64,000 nt of DNA from positions 73,480,536 to 73,544,535 of the forward strand of contig NC_086176.1 in assembly GCF_023053635.1 (NCBI RefSeq), given 5' to 3'. Position 1 is the first letter of the stretch. Each line of letters begins with the position of its first letter. This document shows, piece by piece, positions 22,809-33,915 of the stretch. Made by a program: the position numbers and the translations under genes. The notes beneath the pieces are model-generated. The model saw only the letters and a list, made by a program, of their open reading frames with translations, made no database searches and was not told the DNA's origin. The DNA is from Elgaria multicarinata webbii. Taxonomy: Eukaryota > Chordata > Lepidosauria > Squamata > Anguidae.

Positions 22809-23479
22809 CTTCGCTATCTTGGACAAGGCGTTTTGCCTCTCTCTATAGTCATGATTCCATAGGTGGTGTGTGCGTTTTCTTAGAGGGCAAACATTTGTTC
22901 CTAGGTGTGTGAATTTAGTCACTCCAATCTGCTGTGTGTGTACGTGCATTTAGAAATTTCCAGTTAATGATTGTTCAAGCTTCATCTAAAATAACTTCCA
23001 TCCATAAGGTTTAATGAATTAATCGTCTACTTAATCCATGGAAAAGCTGGATTTTGATATCGGCACTCCATCACCTGCTACCCCTCTTGAGGATTAGGGT
23101 TGCTATTGAGGAAAGGAGATGATTCTTTTCACACAGTCCTAGGAATGAACTGGCAGCTTTTAGAACACACAACATGCCATAGTAAATTCGGAAGTGAGAA
23201 GCATTAGGCGTAATCCACCTGAGGTCATTTTTTGAGATGTCCCTCTCATATGGATGCACATGGAAGCAATTTGTGCAACAAAAGAGACCAAGGGCACAAT
23301 TCTGTGCATATTTAGGCAGAATTTTTTTTACTACAATTCCCAGCATTCCCCAGCCAAAAAACAGTTCTACATGAGTAAAGGCTTATAGAACTGATTTTTA
23401 ATAGCGTGGTCACTCAGAAGCGTTTTTTAAAAGTCTAAAACAGCAAACTGAAAAGAAGTGCTCTGCAACCCTATGCTTA
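22809..23479. other. Unassigned intergenic DNA
   Basis: No gene is recognised. A ZNF143-like motif is listed separately at 23330. Confidence 0.4.
23330..23349 (+). promoter_or_regulatory. ZNF143/Staf-like motif
   Basis: ACTACAATTCCCAGCATTCC differs at two positions from the vertebrate Staf/ZNF143 long motif. It may simply be a remnant of the palindromic MITE family whose arms carry ACTACAACTCCCA. Function is unproven. Confidence 0.4.
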
Positions 23480-23640
23480 CTTCAGAGGTCTTACTTCTGT
23501 TTACTCAGAAGTATGTCTCCCTCTGTTCAATGGGGTTTACTCAAAGGTAAGCATGCATCTGTTTTTAGTATGACTTGGATGTAAATGCAGTTGAAGTCAA
23601 TGGGATTTACTCTTGAGTAAGGGAACCAGCAGATCTATAG
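23480..23640. mobile_element. Short repeat, TTTACTCAGAAGT family
   Basis: GTTTACTCAGAAGTATGTC, TTCAATGGGGTTTACTC and GTCAATGGGATTTACTC belong to a short repeat also seen at 53268-53352 and 43481-43562. In those relatives it starts near a GCAATCCTATGCA-like end. Confidence 0.6.
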
Positions 23641-23689
23641 TTTATGAACTTGGAGATGCACAGCTTCGCATGATCAAAGGAAAGGAAAG

Positions 23690-24050
23690 GAAAAGAAAAG
23701 CGATCTTTCACACTGGTGGATTATGAGGAAAAGAGTTTAAGAGGGGAAATTTTTAAAATTCAAAAAAAATCAAGGAATGAACCAATCTGATTCAACCTTG
23801 GCATGCTGAAAGCCTTCCATAAGAGCTATCACTGTGCCGATTTTGATCTCTTTATCTTTAAAATTATGCAGATGTAAGCATTTTTTAAATTTCAATTATA
23901 AAAATTCCTTAAAATCAAAGGGTGAACTGAGCTGATTCAAACTTGGGATGTCTAAAGCCCCCCTTAAGAGCTATTATCATGCCGATTTTGATCTCTATCT
24001 TTAAAAATGAAGGAGCTGTGGACAAGGAGAGTGCATTTTCCACATTTCTT
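23690..24050. mobile_element. Tandem-like copies of an AT-rich element
   Basis: Two units of about 150 bp (about 23740-23880 and 23890-24010) each run from TTAAAATYAAARRRTGAAC through TGATTCAAACTTGG to TGCCGATTTTGATCTC. They are similar to 2110-2220 and, in reverse, to about 30850-30930. Confidence 0.6.
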
Positions 24051-24644
24051 TTAAGGTAAAATGCCTACTCGAGAGCAAGTATAGAGTTAAATTGGACCAC
24101 TCTCCCTTCCCCTTCACAGTTGAGTGGAGACCCACTCCAACCTTCTCTTTTGTTAGCTAGACTGCCCTTAGACTCACATGCCCCCAACAAAGAATGGGAT
24201 TGTTAGATAGAATGCAACAACAGCAATACACGGGAGGAAGGAGTGCATTTATTTTTCAGGGAGGGAAAATAATCCAGACTTTCCCTGCTCCAAAAAGAAA
24301 TGAAACATGGAGGGGAAGAGGCAAAATGAGTGCAGGACATGGATGACATAATGTGAACACTGGGCTGCAAAACCACATACCAGGCATGGTGAGTGTATGA
24401 TAAATCACTGGTGTGATGGAGCTCGCCGTTTCCCTGAATAGATGCCACCCATGTCTGGAGCAGCTATGTATGGTAACACCCCCTAGAGCATCCTTGCAGA
24501 AAAACCAAAGAGGCAGGGAGGGGACCAGGGAGGAGAAATATGAATCTCCATAGGACCACTACTACTAGTGACGTATTACTTCCCTGGAGATGGGAACAGC
24601 AGTGCCTGAAGAGGAAGTTTGTCAAGTGAAAGAGCAGGATATGA
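24051..24644. other. Unassigned intergenic DNA
   Basis: No gene, RNA or named repeat seen. Confidence 0.4.
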
Positions 24645-24879
24645 GAGAGCCAGTGTGGCATAGTGTTTACAGTGTTGGATTGGGACTCGGGAGATCCGTG
24701 TTCTAGTCCCCACTCAGCCATGAAGCTCACTGGGTGACTTTGGGCCTGTCATTGACTCTCAGCCTAACCTACCTCACAGGGTTGTTTTGAGGATAAAAAT
24801 GGAGATAAGGAGGATTTTGTAAGCTGACTTGGGTTCCGTGGAGGAAAAAGGTGGGCTACAAATAAAATAAATAAATACA
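24645..24879 (+). mobile_element. Sauria-type SINE, near full length
   Basis: The tRNA-derived head GAGAGCCAGTGTGGCATAGT carries pol III box-like sequence (box B near TGTTCTAGTCCC). A conserved middle follows (CTCAGCCTAACCTACCTCAC) and a 3' end with GGTGGGCTACAAATAAA and an AAATA tail. This family is restricted to squamates, so it is strong evidence for the host group. It depends on a LINE partner for movement. Confidence 0.9.
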
Positions 24880-25059
24880 TGTATTTAGCTTTCCTTCTCC
24901 ACTGGCTTCTCCCAAATTCCTCATCTTTGGATCCTGGATGGGATGATGCAACACCTCTTATTACAGAGGGCAGCCTTGGGGACAAGAGGCATTCAGGGTC
25001 TGACTCCTAGGGTCAGGAAGACGTTTGCCTCTGATCTGATTAAGTAGTTATCTGGGGGT

Positions 25060-25565
25060 CATGAAGGCCTCCATCACACCAACATTTTAGCACACTCTCA
25101 TCATGCCTAGTTTGTGGTTTTGCAGCAGAACACTCAGATGACATCGTGCCTGTTCTGCAGACACTCCGCCTCTTCCCCTCCCTTTTTTGTGTTTTCATAG
25201 AGCGAGGAAAGTCTGGATTATTTCCCCCAAATGGGATTAAAGCGCCCTTCAGCCCCTGTGTAGTGCTGTCCTCACTATTTCCTTTGTTGGGTGTGTATGC
25301 TTTGAAGGGAGAGCTTGCTGATTTAAGGGGAGGGTGGGGTGGTTTTCTTCCTCCAGCACCACTAGATAACAAAGCCAGAGCAAGGGGGGGAGGAGCGCAT
25401 GCCCATCACAATGTTACAACCAATGAACTGGAGGTGGAAAGAAAAGGGGCGGGGCAGGGTGGAGTGGAGTGGAAGAGCAAACAAGTGAAAGGGAGGTTTC
25501 ATTGGTATAACGCTATACCACAAACCCATATGAAAGGGACTATTAGCTTGATGCACTAATGAAAT
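25060..25565 (+). mobile_element. GC-rich non-autonomous DNA element
   Basis: The right part is the reverse complement of 7020-7260. The left part has CATCACACCAACATTTTAGC and CTCATCATGCCTAG. Open frames crossing it show no domain. Ends not fixed. Confidence 0.55.
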
Positions 25566-25591
25566 GGAGCTAGAAATCATGGAGGAAAACC

Positions 25592-25606
25592 GGGGGGGGG
25601 GGGGGG
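25592..25606. repeat. 15-nt G tract
   Basis: Uninterrupted guanine homopolymer. Confidence 0.95.
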
Positions 25607-25987
25607 AAGCAGGTATGATGGAGCTTGAAGGCAAGGTTGCTTTAGATGGTCTCCTTCTGGTCCATATAAAGCAGAGTGAGCCCAAAATCTATTTCAGAGA
25701 AGCTGGGGTGGGGGGCATTCAACTTGTGGACAGAGTCAAAGCCAAAAGGTGCAACAGCAAAAATAACAGCATATTTTATCTTAAATCTCTTCCTTCCAGT
25801 AAATAAGGGGAAGAAACTGTACAAAGGTTAGGAAACCACCAAATGTTCAGTGGTGCGGGAATAAGGGGTGGGGAACGGGAGACATGGGGAAAGGGGACAC
25901 GGCTACCCGAGGGAACCCAGAAGGCTGGATTTGGCCTCCAGGCCTGAAATTTTGCACCCCTGCTATACAATAACAATCAAACTAACA

Positions 25988-26066
25988 GAAGGAGAAGGAG
26001 AAGGAGAAGGAGAAGGAGAAGGAGAAGGAGAAGGAGAAGAAGAAGAAGAAGAAGAAGAAGAAGAAA
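25988..26066. repeat. (GGAGAA)n then (GAA)n tract
   Basis: A purine-only microsatellite changes unit from 6 bp to 3 bp near 26038. Confidence 0.95.
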
Positions 26067-26289
26067 GATTCTAATGTTAGGGAATGCATGTGATATAGTC
26101 CTTTGGGGTCTGCTCCATGTAGAATGCATATAGGAGACTGCATGTTACAATGCTCTCCATATCAAGAAGCTCCTGAGGTGGAAAACGGGCATCTCAGGTG
26201 AAAGGACAGATGAAATGCTATGTCAGCATTCAGAGACTATGAGAGCATTCAGAGACATGATTGACCAGCTGGTGGCTGAAGTGACACAG

Positions 26290-26636
26290 AGCTCCGTCAG
26301 ATGAGAGTTTCATTGCAGGCTCATTACCGGGCACCCAAGGATTTTTGTGGGTCCCTCTCATGTCATCTGCACCCCCACACTCCTCCTGCCCCTTCTAGCC
26401 TTCTTCATGTGACAAAAACACACCCCAGGAAGTCTGATTTATTTTAAAGACAGAAGTTGCCGCTCTCTCCTGCTGTGAACAGGAGATGCAACACAATCAA
26501 AACAGCCCACTGATTGGGCCATGTGCATGTTGTTTACTTCCTCTTTCAAAAGAGGAAGCAATGAGGAACAAATTCGCAGCTGGAGAAGCGATGGTAAGCA
26601 ATTGTGATTTTTCCCTGTGTGATGACGCTCAATATC
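26290..26636. mobile_element. GAGCTCCRTCAGATG-family MITE, copy 1
   Basis: It starts GAGCTCCGTCAGATGAGAG and ends TGTGTGATGACGCTC. The interior shares TTGTTTACTTCCTCTTTCAA and ordered words with copies at 33553, 40270, 51373 and 52467. Non-coding, about 350 bp. Confidence 0.8.
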
Positions 26637-27421
26637 TAATTAAGACGGTGCTTTTTTCTGAATACAAATCAGCTCTTAGTGGGTGAGAATTAATATAAAA
26701 TGTTGTATTACTTTTATGAAGTGAATAAAAATAGAAGCAGGCTAATTTTGGGGGGTTCACTTTAAAAAAGAATGGGATACTCTTAAAACAGAGCAGGAAA
26801 GAGACAGAAGATGGATCCATTTGATCTATCTTGAAAATGCACTATAGGCTATTTGAACAGTAAATATTGAAACGGGATTATTCCATGGAACTTGATTCAG
26901 GACTCATCCTTTAATTGAACTAAACAGATCTGGAAATGGAGTTCTGTTCAAACATGCCACAGACAGCAAACAATCAGAACAAAAGACAAAAGAATTAGTG
27001 GGTAAAGAACAGTCTGAAAAAACATACTGGCCGTAATAGCTCTTTTCATAGATGAGAGAGGCAATTAACAAGCTTGTCAGTAGCTAAAGAAGAGGATTAT
27101 TAATTTTGATGATTTTAGGTACAAGAAGTACATTACCAATAATAAAGCACTCCTGCATATTTATTTAATACTAGTGAATGGACCTGGCTTCACATGAGTG
27201 CAAGTAGCCTTTAGTTTGATACAGTAAAGCTTTCAAGCAAAATTACCCAGCTGTCAGAGTTGGACCCATTGGGACCCATAGGCTCGGCCTGTGCCATGGC
27301 ATACCCCTATAAACCCACATTGTACCCAAGGGATGGAGCAGGTAGTGTGGGACAAAATTATCAAGGAGGAGGGAGGCAGGTAGGGTTTTAGGCCCCATCA
27401 CCAAGCACCCCTTTGCTTACT
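26637..27421. other. Unassigned AT-rich DNA
   Basis: No gene or repeat family recognised. Confidence 0.4.
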
Positions 27422-27741
27422 TAGGGTGATCATATGAAAAGGAGGACAGGGCTCCTGTATCTTTAATAGTTGCATAGAAAAGGGAATTTCAGCAGGTGTC
27501 ATTTGTATATATGGAGAACCTGACGAAATTCCATCTTCATCACAACAGTTAAAGGTGCAGGAGCTATACTAGAGTGACCAGATTTAAAAGAGGGCAGGGC
27601 ACCTGCAGCTTTAACTGTTGTGATGAAGAGGAAATTTCACCAGGTTTCCCATATATACAAATAACACCTGCTGAAATTTCCTTTTCAGTGCAACTGTTAA
27701 AGATACAGGAGCCCTGTCCTCCTTTTCATATGGTCACCCTA
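27422..27741. mobile_element. TA-flanked double-palindrome MITE, copy 3 (full length)
   Basis: The ends GGGTGATCATATGAAAAGG and (reversed) GGGTGACCATATGAAAAGG are flanked by TA at 27422 and 27740. The centre TAGAGTGACCAGATTTAAAA is a diverged internal copy of the end, giving a foldback inside a foldback. About 316 bp, non-coding, and the best-preserved copy here. Confidence 0.88.
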
Positions 27742-27789
27742 AAGGCTTACTTCATGTGTTTCTCCACTAAGCTTTGTTCCTAAGATGGC

Positions 27790-28500
27790 TGCGGGGGAAC
27801 ACAGGCTGATTCACAACCTGTCCCACCTGCATGGCTGATCTGTGAAGGATGCTATTCCAGAAAAACTGTGTACAGTGCACTATGAATCCTTTGATGCACT
27901 TTATAGAGCAGTGCTGTGATATGGGTGCGCTTATGGGAAAGAGCAACATCAAGTCTACATTTTGCCTTCTCCAGTTTGTCCCAAGGATTTCAATCTCTTG
28001 GGTTTTGCAATCGAGGGGCACTTTTACAACTTTCGTACACTTCCCATGGGCAGCCACATATCTTGCTCTGTTTTTGAGCGCTTCAGCATTTTGGGGGGAA
28101 TGGTCACTGTTCTGTTAACACCATGCACTATCTTGGTAACTACCTCTTTGTAGGAAGGGCACAGTCAAGTCAATGTCAAGAGCTTATGAGGGAATTTAAG
28201 GCCCTTATGGTGGAACTGGGGATTCCACTGGTGGAGGAAAATGACTGAGGGTCTTTTACCTATTCTGACTTTTCTAGGTATTCAACTGGATGCAGTTCAG
28301 TAGGGCAGTTGTCTCCCAGGTGATAAGTTGGCAGCCCTCAGGCAAAAAATTAGGAAGTTGCATTTGGTGCAAAAGGTCACCTTGAAGCAGCTTTGGGAAT
28401 TAGTGGGGCACCTGAACTTTGCATGCTGGGTGATAGCGCCAGGTCATGCCTTTCTGCATTGCCTCTACAAAGCCATGAAGGGTTCTAGTTGCAGCTGGGA
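27790..28500 (+). mobile_element. DIRS-like retroelement fossil (reverse transcriptase/RNase H part)
   Basis: Short translated stretches resemble the reverse transcriptase and following RNase H region of DIRS-type tyrosine-recombinase retroelements known from lizards and amphibians, such as NLLGFAIEGHFYNFRTLPMG and VGHLNFACWVIAPGHAFLH. Only an internal fragment is present; no recombinase, gag or terminal repeats were found. It is broken in several places and looks old. Confidence 0.75.
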
Positions 28501-30477
28501 TTAGGGAGGACAATTCCATATGGAACGGGTTTTGGGGGCAGTATAAGGAAATTTCATTTTGGCGAAGGGAGCTGCAACTGGAGGCAACCTACATTTCCTG
28601 TTATTACCTTATTGGGAGTTCTGGTCTATATCTGGCCCTGTTCAGTAGTGACATGCATGTATCAACCAACACAGAACTGGAAGAGGTAATGGTGAATTTC
28701 TTGCTTGCAAAATTGCTAACTACGATGAGTGTCCCCAAGCAACTCCACTCTAATGTGTGAATAAGCTCTATAGTTTTGAGCACTATAAGCAGATGCCTTT
28801 AATAAGCCTGACTACTAGATGGAACAAGGTTTTAAGGGGCAAGAAAAATAACATCATGCATAACATATACCTTAGAATGTGTTGGGGGGAGGGTTACCCC
28901 TGGGTCCTTTGTTTTTCAGACAGACCTGCCTGTATGCTTTCTCTGTCTTTTTGGTTGAGTTAACCAGAGAGTTTTACGTAAACAGCGGTACACAGGTTGC
29001 TAAGAACAGAAAGATTAGGGCTGTTCACCAGCTGCTTCCTGCTAGCTCACAGTGGACAAGGAGGTAATGTGTGGTGTCATTATACCTCTATTCAATTGCA
29101 TGGATAGCTGAGGGGTCATGTTGGTGTTTCATTTATTCAGATACTGTTGGCCATTTTTACTGCTCATCTGCTGTAAATCTGAAAATGTGCCATACACTAT
29201 TACACAAGCAAAGGTGATGTCTCAAAATAAACACACGTGATTAGTCTGCAGGCAGTAATTGAAGAAAAGACAGGTGTTTCCTATATTCTGTGTGATTTCT
29301 TACACATACTGGCTTTCTTATATTAGCTTTCAAAGACTTGGGAATGTGAGCACCAGAAGGAAAACATACTGATTAAAAGGATCAGCGTATTAAAAGAATT
29401 CTTCAGTGTACAACCAAATTAAATTTAGCCAGGATAGCCCTTTTAGGTATTTAAATAATTAAAGTAAATGAGCCACTACAGGCAGCTATTCAGTCACCAA
29501 TTATGTTTTTCATCTACTGTATTTCTTCATTGGATTCAGCATATTAAAGTCAAATGCTACATCATGTTAAACACAGAGACTCAATCCACATAATTCCAAA
29601 ACCACTGTTATTAGCATTAGGGTTTTTACCATATACAACTATTTTATTTTACAGGGTAAAAACTCTGATTTACCATATACAAATATAGGGTGACTGAGAC
29701 AGGCAGCAAAGTATAATCTGAAAGACAATTTGAACACGATCAGAGTTCATGGGATAATGAATATTTATGGCCAGTGAATGTATGTTCTGGCTGTCAAGAT
29801 TGGGCCCAGCATCTTTGCAGGGATCATGGGAACAGATTCAGAGTCAGGTGAGGAACAATGCAAAGGAGTAGGGAAGAGACCAGAGCTTCAGGGAGACAGA
29901 GAAAAATCTGTCCAGTTGTAGACTAATCATATGGATCAAAACCTCTCCCTCTGTGGGAGCACAGCAACTCACTGGTGGGGAGGTGGGTATGACAGACTCA
30001 AGGATCAGACTTGGGTCAAGAGGAAGGAATAGCTTCATGAAGTAAGGCATTCTACAAGGTTGGCCTATCACAAAAGATCTCCAGGTCAAGACCATCCCTG
30101 AGGGTGGGATTGGGAAAGCCTTTCAAATTCTGCACTGCAGGCTGGCGCCAGATTTGTAGCAACTTTCTCCCCTAACAGTAGTGCTTCCCTCAAAGGGATC
30201 GTCAGGAAGTCCAGTTAGTACTGGGCTGGCTTAATCGGGTATGTTAGCATTAGGTACTGTAGGATGAGAAGTCTGTAACCTGAACTGTTGTTAGACTGAT
30301 TGATTTGCATAATAAAGCCTATTTCCTTGGAGATCAACTCCTTTATTTGACACCAAATACTCCAGGCACCTGACATGAGGCTACACTTGAATGGGTTTCT
30401 CTTTGGATGTGATGGTAGTAGATGAGGGCAGAGGCAATAACTAGCCAAAGAAAAAGGGCATGTAAGTGCTGAAAGAC
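28501..30477. other. Unassigned intergenic DNA
   Basis: 28501-28740 may hold further decayed DIRS sequence but I cannot support it. A small inverted pair (GTTTTTACC and GGTAAAAAC) lies at 29623-29670. No gene seen. Confidence 0.35.
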
Positions 30478-31323
30478 TAGGTGGGAATCTACACAGGTGT
30501 TATTCTAACGTTTTGAATGGGTTACTGTGACACATAGTGTCACGTGACCCTGGGTCTCCCACGTTATAAATGAGTCGTACTTACAGGTTCTGTTTCTTAG
30601 TTCCAGCGTGGCTGCAGATTCATGTGCCTCCTTATACCGGTAATTCTCCTCTCGCAACCCAGAGCGGCTGAGTTTGCTCCGCCCACTTCCTGTTCTCCTT
30701 CCTTCGCCCCGTTTGCTATCTTATCTGCTACAGCAGATCAATCACACCAGCCTTATACTGTGCAATCACTGACAATTGTATGGAAAGGACTCAGAAGTTT
30801 TCCACCTTAGAATCTGCTTTTATTGTGAAGTACTCCCATGCATTCTGCCTTAAAATTTGTATCAAATTGGGTCATCGGTTGATTTTTTATGATTTTTTTA
30901 AAAAAACATTTCCCCCCTCTTTGCAAAGGAGCTGTAGCTCCCTGCAGGAAAATTAACAAGGGTCCAAAGTCCAAAACTCATGACCAGTGGGGCTTAAATG
31001 CGGCTGCTGCTAAAACTTTTCAATTTGGTCTCCCATCCCAACCCTGACTAGACCCGACCTAGCTTAGCTTCAGCAAAGTGGCTGGCTCCTATGCATTCAG
31101 GCAATTCCCTGAGACTTGTGTTAAGATGTTTTGGGAGGGAGGGAGTTTGTGTGTGCTTATGACTTGCCCTGCACTGCTGGCTAGGAATGAGGCAGGCAGT
31201 GGGCGGAGCAAACCCAGCAACGAAAGGATTTAACAATGTGCCCTGCAGTAACGTTGCAGCTACAGAGAACCACGTTAGAAAGGGACACTAGCAACGTTAT
31301 AAGACTAGTGTAGATCCGGCCTA
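30478..31323. mobile_element. TA-flanked non-autonomous DNA element with TCTACAC ends
   Basis: Left GGTGGGAATCTACAC and right (reversed) GGCCGGATCTACACTAG lie next to TA dinucleotides at 30478 and 31322. Repeated AACGTT words follow both ends. The interior shares sequence with 2325-2440 in reverse. About 845 bp with no transposase frame, so probably mobilised in trans. Tc1/mariner-like by its TA target, but this is not proven. Confidence 0.7.
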
Positions 31324-31705
31324 GGTTCAGGCAGACAGATTGTGGGAGGTTAAATACTAGCTTTGGGAATGAAGAGAAGCATGGCAAAAGCCTGGTTGCT
31401 CAGACCAGAAAGAATGACCAAAGCTACGTGCTTGATGGCTTGATCAATCTAATGTTATAAGTTTGATATTGCCTCTGGATTTTGGGTAAGTCTATTGATG
31501 GATTGTTCCATTGCACATTAGCAATGCCATTAATGAGAGACCACATACAAAATGGCAGACTCCATGCTTCCAGTTTTTTCAGAATCCACTCAACCTCTGA
31601 ATCTGGGACCTTGAGAGTACAATAAAATAGCCAAGATAATTAATGGAATTTACTAGTTTTCTTTCCCCATAGAACACCTTGACTCTTGAGTAAGATTTAT
31701 TTTGG
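31324..31705. other. Unassigned intergenic DNA
   Basis: Nothing recognised. Confidence 0.4.
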
Positions 31706-31782
31706 GGGCACAATCTTATGCATGTTTAAACAGAAAAAAGTCCTGGGGCATGCAGAGAGTTGATATGCATAGGATCACACCC
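31706..31782. repeat. Short repeat with CACAATCTTATGCAT end
   Basis: CACAATCTTATGCATGTTTA and, at the other end, ATATGCATAGGATCACAC are inverted with respect to each other. Same family as 34560-34600 and 53268-53352. Confidence 0.6.
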
Positions 31783-31794
31783 TTTCTTTCTTCT

Positions 31795-32120
31795 TTCTTT
31801 CTTTAATGTATGTACTACTAAACTGGCAGATGCCCGCAGGGTGGTTTACAATCATTGAAAAACAAACCAAAACAATAAAAGAATAATTAAAACAATATAT
31901 GCAACAATGAAAATACTAAGTTATTAAAATATTAAAAATGTTAACAAATATTAAAGAGCACATTAGAAATTAAATACCTGCTGAAAGAGACAGGTCTTAA
32001 CCTGTCATCTGAATATATACAGTGAAGATGCCAGGTGGCTCTCCCTGGGAAGGGCATATCACAGATGGAGGAGTATCTTTCCCTATAGCCACCCAATGCA
32101 CCGTTGTGGCCAGTGGCCCA
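31795..32120 (-). mobile_element. Antisense LINE 3' region
   Basis: The A-rich antisense tail begins beside GGCAGATGCCCGCAGGGTGG, then ACAGGTCTTAACCTGTCATC and GGCTCTCCCTGGGAAGGGCAT. This pattern is shared by L2-like 3' ends of lizards. No long frame survives. Confidence 0.5.
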
Positions 32121-32789
32121 GAAAACATTGCAAGATGTCAGCTGGTTACCAAGTTTGCATCTCTAATACAGCCATAGAAGCAAGAGAAGATACAACTACT
32201 TTGCCTCCTACCCTTTACCCTCTTGCCTGTCAAGGAAAACTGAAATCTGGCTTGTTACATGAACAATGGGTTTAGGAGATATTGGACACAATCCTGCCCA
32301 AGTTAAATATTGTTTTCAGCAAAAATTCATGGGGTTTAAAAAGTATTTAACTTTGGCAAGAGCATGCCCTACATTTGTCAAATTCAAGCTGCACATTTAG
32401 TGATATTGTTTTCCACACCAGTTACTTTGTGGCAGACTGTGTTTAGCTATAATACCACTGGGTATCCCACAGCATAAACAAATCTATCACTCAGAATCAG
32501 CAGTGCAGGAATAATATTTATGGAACAGGAGAGCACTTTGCTTGTCTTCACCTGATGCTGAGGGGGAGAGGGTTATTGTTTTAACGTTCAGTCATCATGA
32601 CAACAGCAGGAAAAGAGACTTGGGGTGGGGGGTCTTCATGAGCCAAAATGTATCAAAGACTTGTTTAGACATTTAGTACTACCATAGGATGAAGAGCTTA
32701 TTTTCATGACTAATATCGTTGTAATTCTTAATTAAACTGTAGCTCAATAGGCTTACCCATCATAGTCAATCATAGAACAGGGTCATGTC
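32121..32789. other. Unassigned intergenic DNA
   Basis: Nothing recognised. Confidence 0.4.
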
Positions 32790-33485
32790 TTAATGATGGC
32801 GCATTGGCGCCGTGAGTCCCTGATCCCCACATTTGTGTTCCTTCCCGCTATCTGCACAGGAAGGAATACAAGTGTGGGGTTTGCTGGAAGGAGCCACCAT
32901 GCCCATGTACCCGCCCCCACCCGTCATTGCATGGGCACTGGGGTTCATCCCTCCCCAAATTTTTAAAGTATTTTTTTTTCTTTGGGGGTGTTTATGTGCC
33001 TCTCCAGCATGGTGTCCTTCTGCCACTCTGGAGAGGTGTGGGGGTGTCATTCTATGGGCGGTTCGCATCTTGCAAGCCCCTGCTCCCATCTCTTTCCCCT
33101 GCCTGCGGCTCACATTGTCAAATGCCCCCCATTTCTTTCCATTTTTTAAAAAAGACAGAGAGAACAACAAAAAGGGAAATGAAAGAGGGGGGGAATGTGT
33201 GCTTGTATCATTCGCCTGTCCAGCCGATGGTGACCAATCAGGGGTTGCCATCGGCTGGGGCACGCCTCCGCTGCAGCTCCAAAGCAAGGCAACAGATGGC
33301 AGATGCCATCATCGCCTCACTCCAACTGGGAGAAGTCATGTTAAGTACACAACTTTTAAAATTGGAGCCTAAGGGGGAATGCCCTGGGAAGGCTCTGCAG
33401 TGGTGGCTGCATCATATAACTGACCTGTCACCACTGCAGATACACCCTGGGGCAAACACCTCATCAAGATGTCCCCCAGGTTAGG
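32790..33485. mobile_element. GC-rich hAT-like element, incomplete ends
   Basis: Overlapping open frames of 165-185 codons on both strands are low-complexity or repeat-derived and show no domain. A palindrome (TGCAGTGGTG and CACCACTGCA, 33398-33440) encloses GGCTGCATCATATAACTGAC. The same core occurs inside the hAT element at 59036-59635. GATGGTGACCAATCAGG with GCCATCGGCTGG forms another inverted pair. Confidence 0.5.
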
Positions 33486-33552
33486 TACAAGATTCTGCTG
33501 TGCCCATACAGAATCAGTAAGAGTGCAATCCTATGCATGCTTCTGTCCTCCA

Positions 33553-33915
33553 AGCTTTTTCATCAGATGAGTGGATTTTTGCATTTCCCTACCATTGCTA
33601 TGGCCTCCTCCTGCTGTCCCACAATAGCAACAGTCTCTTTAAATGGGGAGAGAAAGAGGAAGCAGCAACGACCATGTGGCTCATTCAAGGGTTGTTTATA
33701 TTGTGCTGCTTTTCCTACACACAGCAGGAAATGGTGGCACATTCCGTTTTTTAAAAAAGACAGATTAAAAGGGCTCTATTTTGCAATGGAAAAACAAGTG
33801 GAAGGAGCAGGAGGCATGTGTGGGAGGCGGACGTCATTGTCTAAAGGACGTGCAAACATCCATAAGTGGGCAGTAGCGAGCGAGTGATAAAACACTCATC
33901 TGATGACATTCATAG
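33553..33915. mobile_element. GAGCTCCRTCAGATG-family MITE, inverted copy
   Basis: Read in reverse it follows the same order as 26290 and 52467, ending (on the + strand) in GATAAAACACTCATCTGATG. It keeps a GACGTCA core at about 33829-33835. Confidence 0.75.

Noticed and set aside
23330-23349. Functional ZNF143 promoter site
   Set aside because: No transcript or exon nearby. Kept only as a motif of likely repeat origin.
32833-33484. Overlapping 165-185 codon frames on both strands
   Set aside because: They lie in a GC-rich transposon-like region with palindromes. Simultaneous openness on both strands is typical of composition, not of coding.
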